The notes below the pieces were generated by a model. It was given only the letters and a program-made list of their open reading frames with translations. It was not told the origin of the DNA and searched no databases. A DNA stretch of 64,000 nucleotides from Hymenobacter polaris (GTDB lineage: Bacteria > Bacteroidota > Bacteroidia > Cytophagales > Hymenobacteraceae), in NCBI RefSeq assembly GCF_012927305.1, contig NZ_JABBGH010000003.1, forward strand, positions 1 to 64,000. Reading direction: 5' to 3'. Positions 8,517 through 16,900 of this stretch are shown piece by piece; the stretch's first letter is position 1; each line of letters begins with the position of its first letter. A program made the translations under genes and the position numbers.

Positions 8517-10094
8517 ATGAAACGGCGCACATTTATTCAAACGACGGGCGCGACAGTAGCGGGCGCGGCTTTTTTGGGCGGCTTCCCCATTGGCGCCTAC
8601 GGGCACTCGGCCGAGCTGGCGGCCCTCACCAACGCCACTACCCAGACTGATAAGGTGCTGGTAATCGTGCAGCTGCAGGGCGGCAACGACGGGCTGAACA
8701 TGATTATCCCCCTCGACCAATATTCGGCCCTGATGGCGGCGCGGCCCACCCTGGCGCTGCCTCAAAGCCAGGTGCTGCCCCTCACGCAAGCCACTGGCAT
8801 GCACCCGGCCATGGCCACGGCCCAGCAGCTCTATAAGAATGGGCAGCTGGGCGTGGTACAGAGCGTGGGCTATCCCAACCCCAACTTCTCGCACTTTAGG
8901 GCCACCGACATCTGGACCTCGGGCTCGGCTTCGGACGTGATGTGGAACACCGGCTGGGGCGGGCGCTACCTCGACGGCGAGTTTCCGAACTACCCCACTG
9001 GCTACCCCAGCGCCCAAAACCCCGACCCGCTGGCCATCAGCATCGGCTCGGTGGTGAGCAACTGCGTGCAGGGGCCGGCCGTGAACATGGGCATGGCCAT
9101 TGCCAGCACCAGCAGCTTTTATCAGTTGCTGAGCGGCGGCGTCGATGCCGCGCCCGCCACCCCGGCCGGCCACGAACTGACGTTTATTCGGCAGGTGGTA
9201 GCCCAAACGCAGGTGTACACCACCACCATTCAGGCGGCGGCGGCCAAGGCCAAAAACCTGTCGCCCCTCTACCCCACCGCCGGCCAGAACGCGCTGGCCG
9301 ACCAGCTCAAAATAGTGGCTCAGCTGGTGGCGGGCGGCCTGAGCACCCGCATCTACGTATGCCAGCTCGGCGGCTTCGATTTGCACTCGCTGCAAGTGCC
9401 CGCCACTGGCAGCCCCACCACCGGCGCCCACGCCACGCTGCTAGGCAAGCTGGCCGACGGCATCAACGCGTTTCAGGACGACCTGCGGCGCCTAGGGGTG
9501 CAGGACCGGGTGGTGGGCATGACCTTCTCGGAGTTTGGCCGCCGCATCAAGGCCAACTCGGGCTACGGCACCGACCACGGCGCCGCTTCGCCGCTGCTCG
9601 TGTTTGGGGCGCAGGCCAACCCTATTGTGCACGGCCCCAACCCCACGCTGCCCGCCAACGCCGGCGTGAACGACAACGTAGCCATGCAGATTGACTACCG
9701 CAGCGTGTACACTAGCATTTTGAAAGACTGGTTTCAGGTGCCGCAAGCCACGCTCAATCAGCTCTTTGGCCAAGCGTTTCCCTACGTGCCGGTTATCAAG
9801 CCGCAGGGCGCGCTGGCTACGGCGGGCGCGGCGGCAGTCGAGGGCTTCAGCGTGTACCCCAACCCGGCCATCGACCAGGCCACGGTGTTGTTTGAGAGCC
9901 AGGGCGGCGCGGTGCAGCTGCAGCTGCTCGATGGCCTAGGGCGCGTGGTGCGCCGCGTGGTGGAGGGGCGCCCGCTAGGCACGGGCCCGCAGCGGGTGCC
10001 ACTGCCGGTGCAGGGCCTGGCACCCGGCGCCTACCACTGCTTGGTGCGCGAGGCCGACCGCAGCAGCTCGCTGGTACTGGTGGTGGCCAACTAA
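8517..10094 (+). CDS. DUF1501 domain protein with T9SS sorting domain
   Basis: 525 aa. It starts MKRRTFIQTTGATVAGAAF, a Tat-type signal with hydrophobic core. Residues 40-420 carry the DUF1501 fold (alkaline-phosphatase/sulfatase-like superfamily) with VLVIVQLQGGNDGLNMI near residue 45, an FGRR block near 340 and TDHGAASPLLVFG near 355. The last 90 residues (from about GFSVYPNPAIDQATV) are a type A T9SS C-terminal sorting domain, so the mature protein is expected to be exported across the outer membrane by the type IX system. It forms a pair with the upstream DUF1800 gene. The DUF1501 substrate is unknown. Confidence 0.88.
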   Translation: MKRRTFIQTTGATVAGAAFLGGFPIGAYGHSAELAALTNATTQTDKVLVIVQLQGGNDGLNMIIPLDQYSALMAARPTLALPQSQVLPLTQATGMHPAMATAQQLYKNGQLGVVQSVGYPNPNFSHFRATDIWTSGSASDVMWNTGWGGRYLDGEFPNYPTGYPSAQNPDPLAISIGSVVSNCVQGPAVNMGMAIASTSSFYQLLSGGVDAAPATPAGHELTFIRQVVAQTQVYTTTIQAAAAKAKNLSPLYPTAGQNALADQLKIVAQLVAGGLSTRIYVCQLGGFDLHSLQVPATGSPTTGAHATLLGKLADGINAFQDDLRRLGVQDRVVGMTFSEFGRRIKANSGYGTDHGAASPLLVFGAQANPIVHGPNPTLPANAGVNDNVAMQIDYRSVYTSILKDWFQVPQATLNQLFGQAFPYVPVIKPQGALATAGAAAVEGFSVYPNPAIDQATVLFESQGGAVQLQLLDGLGRVVRRVVEGRPLGTGPQRVPLPVQGLAPGAYHCLVREADRSSSLVLVVAN

Positions 10095-10190
10095 GCTGAA
10101 GCGTGGGAACGCAACGCTGAGTTTTGCGTAAGGTAGCGAGCGGCCCCGCGCCCACTTCCTTTGTCAACTCCTTCCCCTAGCCCCTTTGTT

Positions 10191-10430
10191 ATGGCCGACC
10201 AGCTTCAACCCCTCGATAAGGTTCAACCCGAAGACATTGCCCGCACGTTTGAGGCGGCCGTGAACGTGTTTCAAGGCAAGACCGAACACATGGACGATCT
10301 GCTGAAAAATGGTGGCACGCTGCTGCGCAAAGTTTCGAAAAATTTCTCGCCTACGCAACTCGTGCTCACGGTGGCCGCGCTAGCGGTGGTGTCCATCTAC
10401 GTTATCAACCGCGCTACGGAAGAGGAATAG
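10191..10430 (+). CDS. Small single-span membrane protein, unknown
   Basis: 79 aa starting MADQLQPLDKVQPEDI. Residues 1-50 are amphipathic and charged; one transmembrane helix lies near the C-terminus (LVLTVAALAVVSIYVI, residues about 58-73), followed by an acidic tail. The open frame reaches back to 10161, but the ATG at 10191 is favoured. It stands about 100 bp after the DUF1501 gene and is closed by a strong terminator at 10451, so it may share that transcript. No family recognised. Confidence 0.6.
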   Translation: MADQLQPLDKVQPEDIARTFEAAVNVFQGKTEHMDDLLKNGGTLLRKVSKNFSPTQLVLTVAALAVVSIYVINRATEEE

Positions 10431-10450
10431 CCCCTAGGGCTCCTACCCAC

Positions 10451-10489
10451 GCAAAGGGCCGCCCTCTACCAGAGAGGGCGGCCCTTTGC
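10451..10489 (+). terminator. Strong hairpin terminator
   Basis: GCAAAGGGCCGCCCTCT and its perfect complement around a CACAG-sized loop; it ends the DUF1501/small-membrane-protein transcript and faces the convergent rlpA gene. Confidence 0.8.
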
Positions 10490-10579
10490 TATTAGGTCGA
10501 AGCCGCCGAGGCGGCCCTAGGGGTGAGCGGCGCACTGCTGGCAGGCTTTCGAGCTGGTCTGCTACCGGCGTCTACGCGC

Positions 10580-11548
10580 TTAGTCCATGGCCGCAACCGT
10601 GGCGGGGGCGCTGGCTACCGGTTGAGGAGCCACGTCGGGTAGCTGGTGCCGCCCCAGGCCTACCATGCTCCACAGCTGCAAGTTGCGGCGCACGGTTTCG
10701 GCCGCCAGCCAGCTATCAAGCTGACTGGTAACTACCGGGTTGGCAGGCTGCTCCCCCATGCTGGCCGCTTCCGGGGGGCCGAGTAGGCTGGGGTCAATAC
10801 TATGGCGGGTTAGGGCCGCTTCGGCCCGCTGGGCATCCGCAAAGAGGCCAGTTGGCACTTCAAACCGCGACCCTGGCACTGCGGGCGCCGTGGCGGTAGC
10901 CGCAGAGGGCAAGCTGGCAAGCGGCCCGGCGGGGGCAGTGGCCACGGCGGCCACTAGCTCTTGCGACTGCCGCAGCAGCGGCAGCAGGTAGGCCGTGAAA
11001 GGGGCGCGGGGGCGCGGGTCGCTGGCGCGCAGCAGGGCTAGGTCGGCGGGGGTATCGGCCAGGCCCAGCGGGGTAGTGTCGGGCACTACTACGGCAATTA
11101 CCGTGGCAGCCCCAGCCTGCACTAAGCCCAGGGGCTTGGCGGCTTGCTCCGATAAATCGAGAATGCGCTCGTGGCGGAAAGGTCCGCGGTCGGTCACGCG
11201 CACCACCACCGTCACGCCATTGTCCACGTTGGTTACGCGCAGGCGGGTGCCAAAGGGCAGCTTTTTGTGGGCGCACGTGTATTTGAAGCGGTTGTATCGC
11301 TCACCGCTCGCCGTTTCCATGCCCTGAAAAAATTTACCGTACCAAGAGGCGCGGCCCCGCAGCACGGTTTGATAGCCCTCGCGGGCGGTGGGAAGAATGG
11401 TGGGCAGCATTTTTGGGATGAAGATGCGACCGTGGTGAGGCACTGGTTTGGGGCGGGCAATCGCCGTTGCCGCGGTGCTCCATGCGAGGGCCAGCAGGCA
11501 CATAAAGCGGCCCCACGCAGTAACTGATTTAAGAGAAATTAAATGCAT
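10580..11548 (-). CDS. rlpA: RlpA-like septal ring lytic transglycosylase family protein
   Basis: 322 aa. After an N-terminal signal-like hydrophobic segment, a double-psi beta-barrel domain spans about residues 60-160. It shows the RlpA hallmarks GRASWYG, ASGERY, LPFGTRLRVTN, VVVRVTDRGPF (with the catalytic-type Asp) and RILDLS. The family cleaves glycan strands lacking stem peptides or binds them at division septa. The C-terminal 150 residues are Ala/Pro-rich and lack a recognisable SPOR repeat. The ORF could start at a TTG at 11554; the ATG at 11546-11548 gives a normal signal. A 360-bp AT-rich region lies upstream. Confidence 0.82.
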   Translation of the reverse strand: MHLISLKSVTAWGRFMCLLALAWSTAATAIARPKPVPHHGRIFIPKMLPTILPTAREGYQTVLRGRASWYGKFFQGMETASGERYNRFKYTCAHKKLPFGTRLRVTNVDNGVTVVVRVTDRGPFRHERILDLSEQAAKPLGLVQAGAATVIAVVVPDTTPLGLADTPADLALLRASDPRPRAPFTAYLLPLLRQSQELVAAVATAPAGPLASLPSAATATAPAVPGSRFEVPTGLFADAQRAEAALTRHSIDPSLLGPPEAASMGEQPANPVVTSQLDSWLAAETVRRNLQLWSMVGLGRHQLPDVAPQPVASAPATVAAMD

Positions 11549-11907
11549 ACGCAATTGCTTGCTTTGCCGAATGGTGAATCAACCGAATGTAACCCCGCTC
11601 ATTACATTATCACCACTTCTCAATTTGCTAATTGAGTTAACATGCGTTAGTAATTGACCTTTTCTAATAAACCTTGCATTTAAGATGACCGGTGAACGAG
11701 TAGCGCGAGGTCAATTGTGTTTAGTTAAGGCACACAAACCCTTATTATTGCATTTTTTTTAGGTGGCGCTCATATTAGATTATCCGACGGGTGTAAAATT
11801 TTGGCTTAAAGCTTTAGTTTAAGTCTGGCCTTAGCTTGCACGCTTACTAAGTTCTTTGTATATTCCCGCGCCCGCGAATCCTTAGTAAAGCCTCCTACCT
11901 TTGCCGC
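11549..11907. other. AT-rich divergent intergenic region (rlpA / DUF72)
   Basis: About 360 bp, clearly AT-richer than the flanks, with no credible ORF. It should hold the divergent promoters. Near the right edge TACCTTTG (11896-11903) lies five bases before the DUF72 ATG. I see no tRNA, riboswitch or strong hairpin in it. Confidence 0.6.
11896..11903 (+). promoter_or_regulatory. Bacteroidota -7 box (TAnnTTTG) directly before the DUF72 start
   Basis: TACCTTTG matches the -7 consensus of Bacteroidota primary-sigma promoters. The ATG is at 11908, which would place transcription start at or within a few bases of the start codon (a leaderless or near-leaderless mRNA). I could not place a well-spaced -33 TTTG. 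Confidence 0.4.
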
Positions 11908-12822
11908 ATGGATTTTGGCCGCCTACCCGACCTGCGCTACGTAGACTTCCGCCTGCCCCCCGACCACCCCGAAACTGCCCACGTGCTAGCGCGGGCCCAA
12001 GCCACCGCGTCGCAGCCGCCGGGCCTGTACGTAGGCTGCCCCATCTGGACCAATAAAGAGTGGCTGGGCAGCTACTTCCCCCTAGGGGCCAAGGAGCCCG
12101 ACTATCTGCGCTATTACGCCCGGCAGTTCAACAGCATTGAGCTGAATACCACCCACTACCACATTCCGGATGCGCCCACCGTGCGGCGCTGGCGCGAGGC
12201 CGTGGGGCCAGACTTCAAGTTCTGCCCCAAGCTGCCGCGCAGCATCAGCCACGAGCGGGAGCTGTACAACGTGGATGCGCTGACGCTCACCTTTACCCGC
12301 GCCATGCAGGAACTGGAAGGCAACCTAGGTACCTGCTTCTTGCAGCTACCGCCCCACTTCGGCCCCGAGCACCTGCCCCGGCTCGAGCGCTTCCTGCTCG
12401 ACTGGCCTGCCGAGCTGCCGCTGGCCGTGGAGCTGCGCCACCCGCGCTGGTTTGCCGACCGTGCCTTGGCCGATGCCACCTTGGCCACGCTGGAGGCCCT
12501 AGGCAAGACACTGGTGATAACCGACGTAGCCGGCCGGCGCGATGTGCTGGTGCAGCGCCTCACCACGCCCGTGGCCTTTATTCGCCTCAACGGTCACGGC
12601 CTAGTAGGCAGCGACTTCGAGCGCGCCGACGCCTGGGCCGAGCGCCTGGCCGCCTGGTTTGCGCAGGGCCTGCATACGGCCTATGTATTTATCCATCAGA
12701 AGGATGTGCGTCACGCCCCCATCTGGGCCCAGCACTTTCTGGGCCGCGTGCACGCCCTCACCGGCTTGCCTGTGCAGCCCCCGCGCCCCATCCCGCAGCA
12801 AGTGCAGGGCAGCCTGTTCTAG
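11908..12822 (+). CDS. DUF72 domain protein
   Basis: 304 aa TIM-barrel-like DUF72 protein. Typical blocks are YVGCPIWTNKEW near residue 37, the FNSIELNTTHYHIP block near 75, PKLPRSISHER near 105, FLQLPPHFGP near 150 and LAVELRHPRWF near 175. The family is widespread and its activity is unknown. It is transcribed alone: a strong hairpin follows and the next gene is convergent. Confidence 0.88.
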   Translation: MDFGRLPDLRYVDFRLPPDHPETAHVLARAQATASQPPGLYVGCPIWTNKEWLGSYFPLGAKEPDYLRYYARQFNSIELNTTHYHIPDAPTVRRWREAVGPDFKFCPKLPRSISHERELYNVDALTLTFTRAMQELEGNLGTCFLQLPPHFGPEHLPRLERFLLDWPAELPLAVELRHPRWFADRALADATLATLEALGKTLVITDVAGRRDVLVQRLTTPVAFIRLNGHGLVGSDFERADAWAERLAAWFAQGLHTAYVFIHQKDVRHAPIWAQHFLGRVHALTGLPVQPPRPIPQQVQGSLF

Positions 12823-12824
12823 GT

Positions 12825-12890
12825 CAGTTACCAGTAAAAGAACGTCATGCTTCGACTGCGCTCAGCATGACGTTCTTTTACTGGTAACTG
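12825..12890. repeat. REPIN-like hairpin, family 1 short form (copy b); probable bidirectional terminator
   Basis: CAGTTACCAGTAAAAGAACG and its perfect inverse flank a shortened GTCATGC...GCATGAC core. It sits exactly between convergent DUF72 and DUF1345 genes and its A/T runs suit termination in both directions. Confidence 0.85.
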
Positions 12891-12891
12891 A

Positions 12892-13578
12892 TTAAAGGGC
12901 TCCGGCTACGCCGTTGATGACCAGAGCTACCAAGGCTGTGTTGAAGCCGAAGCTGATGAGGCAGTGCACGAGGGCCAGGCGACGCAGCTTGCGGCCGCTG
13001 ATTTCGACGTCGGCGGTTTGGGCGGTCATGCCGATGACGAAGGCGAAGTAAGCCACGTCGAGGTAGTCGGGCTCTTTCTCATCGCCGGGGAAGTCGAGGC
13101 CGCCGTTGTCCTGGCCGGGCTGGTCCTGGTCGTAGTACTCGTGGGCGTAGCGCAGGGTGAACACCGTGTGCACCAGCAGCCACGAGCTACCCACTGCTAC
13201 CACTAGTAGCCCTAGGCGGCGGGCCTGGGCAGCCCCATCCAGGTTATGCAGGGTGCTAAGCAGGGCCACCACGGCGAGCAGGCTGGCGCTGGCCGCCACT
13301 AGGATGAACAGCGTCGCCACGGTGCGGCTGAAATCCTCCTGCGCCGCCACTTCGCGGATGCGGTCGATGTCGGCCTGGTAAATGCTTATCCACACCAGCG
13401 CCAGCGTCACCAGCGCGAAGGCATCCCAGCCCGATACCAGCCGCACCAGCAGCGAGTGGTGGCTGAAGCAGCCTGCCGCGACGCCGGCCCCTAGGGCTAG
13501 CAGCAGCCGGATGGCGGTGGGCAGGCGGCCCACACGGCCAAGGAAGGAAACGGGCTTGGGGTTAGAAGTAACGCTCAC
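12892..13578 (-). CDS. DUF1345 integral membrane protein
   Basis: 228 aa with about five transmembrane helices (residues about 20-45, 50-70, 90-115, 125-145, 195-220) and the DUF1345 signature near the C-terminus: DVAYFAFVIGMTAQTADV followed by RRLALVHCLISFGFNT. Function unknown; likely inner membrane. The start is GTG at 13576-13578, preceded at close range by ACCTTTGC, a -7-box-like sequence. It diverges from pncB with only 34 bp between the starts, so the two promoters are intertwined. Confidence 0.88.
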   Translation of the reverse strand: MSVTSNPKPVSFLGRVGRLPTAIRLLLALGAGVAAGCFSHHSLLVRLVSGWDAFALVTLALVWISIYQADIDRIREVAAQEDFSRTVATLFILVAASASLLAVVALLSTLHNLDGAAQARRLGLLVVAVGSSWLLVHTVFTLRYAHEYYDQDQPGQDNGGLDFPGDEKEPDYLDVAYFAFVIGMTAQTADVEISGRKLRRLALVHCLISFGFNTALVALVINGVAGAL

Positions 13579-13612
13579 GCAGCAAAGGTGCGGCGGCGCT
13601 TACTTTCACGGC

Positions 13613-15112
13613 ATGAACGACGCGCCCATCTCCGGCCTCTACCAGCCCTCGCTGGCTTTGCTCACCGACCTCTACCAGCTCACCATGGCCTACGGGTACT
13701 GGAAAAACAATATGCACGAGCGCGAGGCCGTATTTCACCTATACTTCCGCAAGGCGCCCTTCAACGGGGGCTACGCCGTAGCTGCCGGCCTGGCGCTGGC
13801 CGTGGACTACCTGCAAACCCTGCGCTTCTCGGACGGCGACATTACCTACCTGGCCTCGCTGACGGGCAGCAAGGGCACCCGCCTGTTTCCCGACGATTTT
13901 CTGGCCTACCTGGCCGACTTCAAGTTTACGTGCAGCGTCGATGCCATTGCCGAGGGCACGGTGGTATTCGGCAACGAGCCGCTGGCGCGGGTGCAGGGCC
14001 CGCTGCTGCAAGCGCAGTTGGTGGAAACGGCGCTGCTCACCCTCTTCAACTTCCAGACGCTCATTGCCACCAAGGCCGCCCGCATCCGCGACGCGGCCGG
14101 GCCGGATGATGCCGTGCTGGAGTTTGGCCTGCGCCGCGCCCAGGGCCCCGATGGCGGCCTCGAAGCCAGCCGCGCCGCCTACCTGGGCGGGGCCGACGCC
14201 ACCAGCAACGTGCTGGCCGCCCGCCGCTACAACCTGCCCGTGCGCGGCACCCACGCCCACAGCTGGGTCATGGCGTTTGACGATGAAAAGGAAGCCTTCG
14301 CCAAGTACGCCGACGCCTTCCCCGACGACTCGGTGTTCCTGGTCGACACCTACGACACGCTCGACGGCGTGCGCCACGCCATCGAAGTAGCCCTAGCCAT
14401 GCGCGCCCAGGGCCACGAGCTAGGCGGCATCCGCCTCGACTCGGGCGACCTGGCCTACCTCTCTAAAGAGGCCCGCAAGCTGCTCGACGCGGCCGGGCTG
14501 GATAAAGTGCGCATCGTAGCCAGCAACGATTTGGAAGAAAGTCTCATCGTGAGCCTCAAGCAGCAGGGCGCCCGCATCGACATCTGGGGCGTGGGCACCC
14601 AGCTCGTAACGGCCTACAACCAGCCGGCCCTGGGGGGCGTCTACAAACTGGCCGCCCTGCGCTCGGCAGATGGCCAAAGCTGGGACTTCATGATTAAGCT
14701 CTCGGAGCAGCAAGCCAAGACCAGTATCCCCGGCATCCTGCAAGTGCGTCGCTACCAGGCCGAAGCCGGCGGCCAGCCCCGCGCCGACATGATTTACAAC
14801 GTGGCCGCCGAAGCCCCGCTGCCCGAAGCCCCCACCATCCTCGACCCCGCCGACGCCACCCGCCGCCGCCCCGTGCGCCCCGGCGCCCCCTACCGCGACC
14901 TGCTGCAACCCGTGCTGCGCCAGGGCCAGCTGGTGCAGCAGCTACCCACCCTGGTCGAGAGCCGCGCCCACGCCCGCCAGGAAGTTGGCGCCCTCGACCC
15001 CAGCATCCGCCGCTTCCTCAACCCCCACACCTACCCTGTGGGCCTGGAGCAAGGCCTCCACGAGTTCCGCACCCAACTGATGCTGGACAAGCGACCGGGC
15101 CGGGCGGTGTGA
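13613..15112 (+). CDS. pncB: Nicotinate phosphoribosyltransferase
   Basis: 499 aa enzyme joining nicotinate to PRPP (with ATP) to give nicotinate mononucleotide in NAD salvage. Characteristic blocks: LLTDLYQLTMAYGYWK near residue 15, HLYFRKAPFNGGYAV near 45, EFGLRRAQGPDG near 170, a GTHAHSWVMAF block near 218 containing the catalytic His region, and GGIRLDSGDL near 270. The open frame extends 77 codons upstream to 13382, antisense to the DUF1345 gene; the ATG at 13613 matches the family start and is preferred. It is convergent with the AT-rich hypothetical gene at 15119, leaving 6 bp between stops. Confidence 0.93.
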   Translation: MNDAPISGLYQPSLALLTDLYQLTMAYGYWKNNMHEREAVFHLYFRKAPFNGGYAVAAGLALAVDYLQTLRFSDGDITYLASLTGSKGTRLFPDDFLAYLADFKFTCSVDAIAEGTVVFGNEPLARVQGPLLQAQLVETALLTLFNFQTLIATKAARIRDAAGPDDAVLEFGLRRAQGPDGGLEASRAAYLGGADATSNVLAARRYNLPVRGTHAHSWVMAFDDEKEAFAKYADAFPDDSVFLVDTYDTLDGVRHAIEVALAMRAQGHELGGIRLDSGDLAYLSKEARKLLDAAGLDKVRIVASNDLEESLIVSLKQQGARIDIWGVGTQLVTAYNQPALGGVYKLAALRSADGQSWDFMIKLSEQQAKTSIPGILQVRRYQAEAGGQPRADMIYNVAAEAPLPEAPTILDPADATRRRPVRPGAPYRDLLQPVLRQGQLVQQLPTLVESRAHARQEVGALDPSIRRFLNPHTYPVGLEQGLHEFRTQLMLDKRPGRAV

Positions 15113-15118
15113 TAACAC

Positions 15119-15802
15119 TTATACAACACCTTCGTAGTTCGCCGCTTGCAATTCTATTTTCAATTGACTTACCAAGTCTTCTACTCTGCGCTTTTCTAAT
15201 AAATACTGCTTCACCTCTAGTACTCCTGCGCTTCGCTGCTCAAGTAATATTTCTAATTGACGGCGTAACCGACGTATTTGAACAGCTTTTTCTCGAAGTG
15301 CGAAATCAGCTGCTTTAAGCTTTCTAACTTCTGTCGATTCACTAAATGTAGTATCTGGCACCACACTAAAACTAGAATCGCCACGCTCTTCAGGTAATAC
15401 CTGCTGGCCAGTTTGCAGAGTGGGCTGTCGCCTAACTACTTGCCGGAAAGAATCAGCAGTAATCGTGATAGTACCTTGGTGAGTTTCAATGCACCACTCC
15501 GTACTTCCACTGCTTGCAACACGTCGTTGTATATCTTCTACTTCTAATTGTTGACTAATTCGGCAATCAACATTAAATAAAATGCTAGTAGGATTTAGAA
15601 AGACGAGCGTAACGGGCGCAACAACAAACGAGAAAAAGTCATCTGCGTCTGACTTAACCCATTCAAAAATATAGTCAACGTCGAAGCTGATGTCTTTCCC
15701 AAATTGTACCGCATAAATTCTAGCATCATGCCAGCCCATTCGGTCAAAATCAGCTTCTGACCACGCCCATTTCTCCAATTGATAACTCACAGAATTACCC
15801 AT
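15119..15802 (-). CDS. AT-rich hypothetical protein at the 3' end of the pur cluster
   Basis: 227 aa, not recognised. The N-terminal half begins with a WHDARIYAVQF-type stretch and continues as a beta-rich domain to about residue 80. The C-terminal 70 residues are a charged helical, likely coiled-coil region (LREKAVQIRRLRRQLEILL). Its start codon overlaps the purM stop by 8 bp (ATGGGTAA), implying translational coupling. Base composition is visibly lower in GC than every neighbour and codon choice differs (many A/T third positions), which suggests recent acquisition. It could be an immunity-type or phage-related protein, but nothing in the sequence proves this. Confidence 0.65.
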   Translation of the reverse strand: MGNSVSYQLEKWAWSEADFDRMGWHDARIYAVQFGKDISFDVDYIFEWVKSDADDFFSFVVAPVTLVFLNPTSILFNVDCRISQQLEVEDIQRRVASSGSTEWCIETHQGTITITADSFRQVVRRQPTLQTGQQVLPEERGDSSFSVVPDTTFSESTEVRKLKAADFALREKAVQIRRLRRQLEILLEQRSAGVLEVKQYLLEKRRVEDLVSQLKIELQAANYEGVV

Positions 15803-16892
15803 ACCGCAGCTCCCCCGCCGCCACGCGCAGCGTCACGCCCGCTTCCGCCATGAGCCGCCCGGCCACCTGGGCGGCGTAGCCTAGGGCCGTGAGCTGCTGC
15901 ACCACAGCGTCGGCAGCTTCGGGGGCTACTACCAGCAACATCCCGTTGCCCATGTTCCAGTAGAGGTATGCGGTTTCGGCCTCTATGCCGCCGATTTCGC
16001 AGAGGCGCTGCATGGCGGGCAGGGGGGGGAAGAGGTTATCTAGCTCGGCGCCTAGGCCGTTTTGCAGCACGCGCTGGAAGTTGTCGGCCACGCCGCCGCC
16101 GGTGATGTGGGCGGCGCCGCGCAGGGGCTGGCCGGCGTCGAGCAGGGCGGCCACGGCCGGCGAGTAGATGAGCGAGGGCGCCAGCAGGGCGTCGCCCCAG
16201 GTGGGGTACTGGGCGGCGTCGGGGCCGTCGTAGGCTTGCTCGTGCCACTTGTCGCCGAAGAGGCGCTGCAAGGTCTTGCGGGCCAGTGAGTAGCCGTTGG
16301 AGCGGAACGAGGGCGACTGCAACGCCACCACAGCATCGCCCGGCTGGGCGGCCGCGCCGCTCAGGGGTTGCGCCAGGCTCGGGTGCAGTACGCCGATGGC
16401 GGTGCTGGCCCAGTTGAAGTTCATGCGGGCGCCGGGGTAGCCGCCGATGCGCGAGCCTAACTCCGCGATTTCGCCGCCGGTAATGGCGATTTTCGAGAAC
16501 TGGCAGGCGTCGTGCAGGCCGCGCATCAGCTCGTCTACTACGCTGTAGCTGAGCGTATTCACGTCGATGATATTCGACAGGTTGGTGGGCACGAAGCCGG
16601 CGGCGATGAGGTCGTCGGCGGTCATGGCTACCAGGTCGTAGCCTAGGGTATCGTAGCGGTCGAGGCGCTCGGCCAGTTCAATCTTGGTGCCGATGCCGTC
16701 GGAGCTGATGCCCAGGCGCTCCTGGCCGAAGCGGATTTCGTTGCTGAAGCCGCCGTCGAGGCCGCGGGCCGGCTCGCCGGGCAGGCCGGCGCGGGTGGTG
16801 AAGGTTTTCTTGGCCCAGGCGTAGGCGTTGCGCGAGGCGTTATTGCCTTCTTCGATGGAGTAGCCGGTGTCGGGGGTGTTAGAGGCAGACAT
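15795..16892 (-). CDS. purM: Phosphoribosylformylglycinamidine cyclo-ligase (AIR synthetase)
   Basis: 365 aa. Converts FGAM to AIR with ATP, the fifth step of purine synthesis. Family features: an N-terminal SIEEGNNASRNAYAW segment, SSDGIGTKIELA near residue 65, MTADDLIAAGFVP near 90, ITGGEIAELGSRI near 140 and the GGGVADNFQR block near 265. The ATG at 16890-16892 is preferred; an upstream in-frame start would lie inside the repeat arm of the adjacent DUF559 element. The element at 16901-17441 now separates purM from purF. Confidence 0.93.
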   Translation of the reverse strand: MSASNTPDTGYSIEEGNNASRNAYAWAKKTFTTRAGLPGEPARGLDGGFSNEIRFGQERLGISSDGIGTKIELAERLDRYDTLGYDLVAMTADDLIAAGFVPTNLSNIIDVNTLSYSVVDELMRGLHDACQFSKIAITGGEIAELGSRIGGYPGARMNFNWASTAIGVLHPSLAQPLSGAAAQPGDAVVALQSPSFRSNGYSLARKTLQRLFGDKWHEQAYDGPDAAQYPTWGDALLAPSLIYSPAVAALLDAGQPLRGAAHITGGGVADNFQRVLQNGLGAELDNLFPPLPAMQRLCEIGGIEAETAYLYWNMGNGMLLVVAPEAADAVVQQLTALGYAAQVAGRLMAEAGVTLRVAAGELRYG

Positions 16893-16900
16893 AGAAAAGA

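Noticed and set aside
8472-9431. Long minus-strand ORF (319 codons) opposite the DUF1501 gene
   Set aside because: Gly/His/Val/Ala-rich shadow typical of high-GC antisense frames; the plus-strand DUF1501 protein is clearly real.
11448-11657. 69-codon ORF in the rlpA/DUF72 gap
   Set aside because: Half lies antisense to rlpA and the rest is AT-rich promoter DNA; no family features.
13382-13612. 77-codon N-terminal extension of pncB
   Set aside because: Antisense to the DUF1345 gene; the family start is at 13613.
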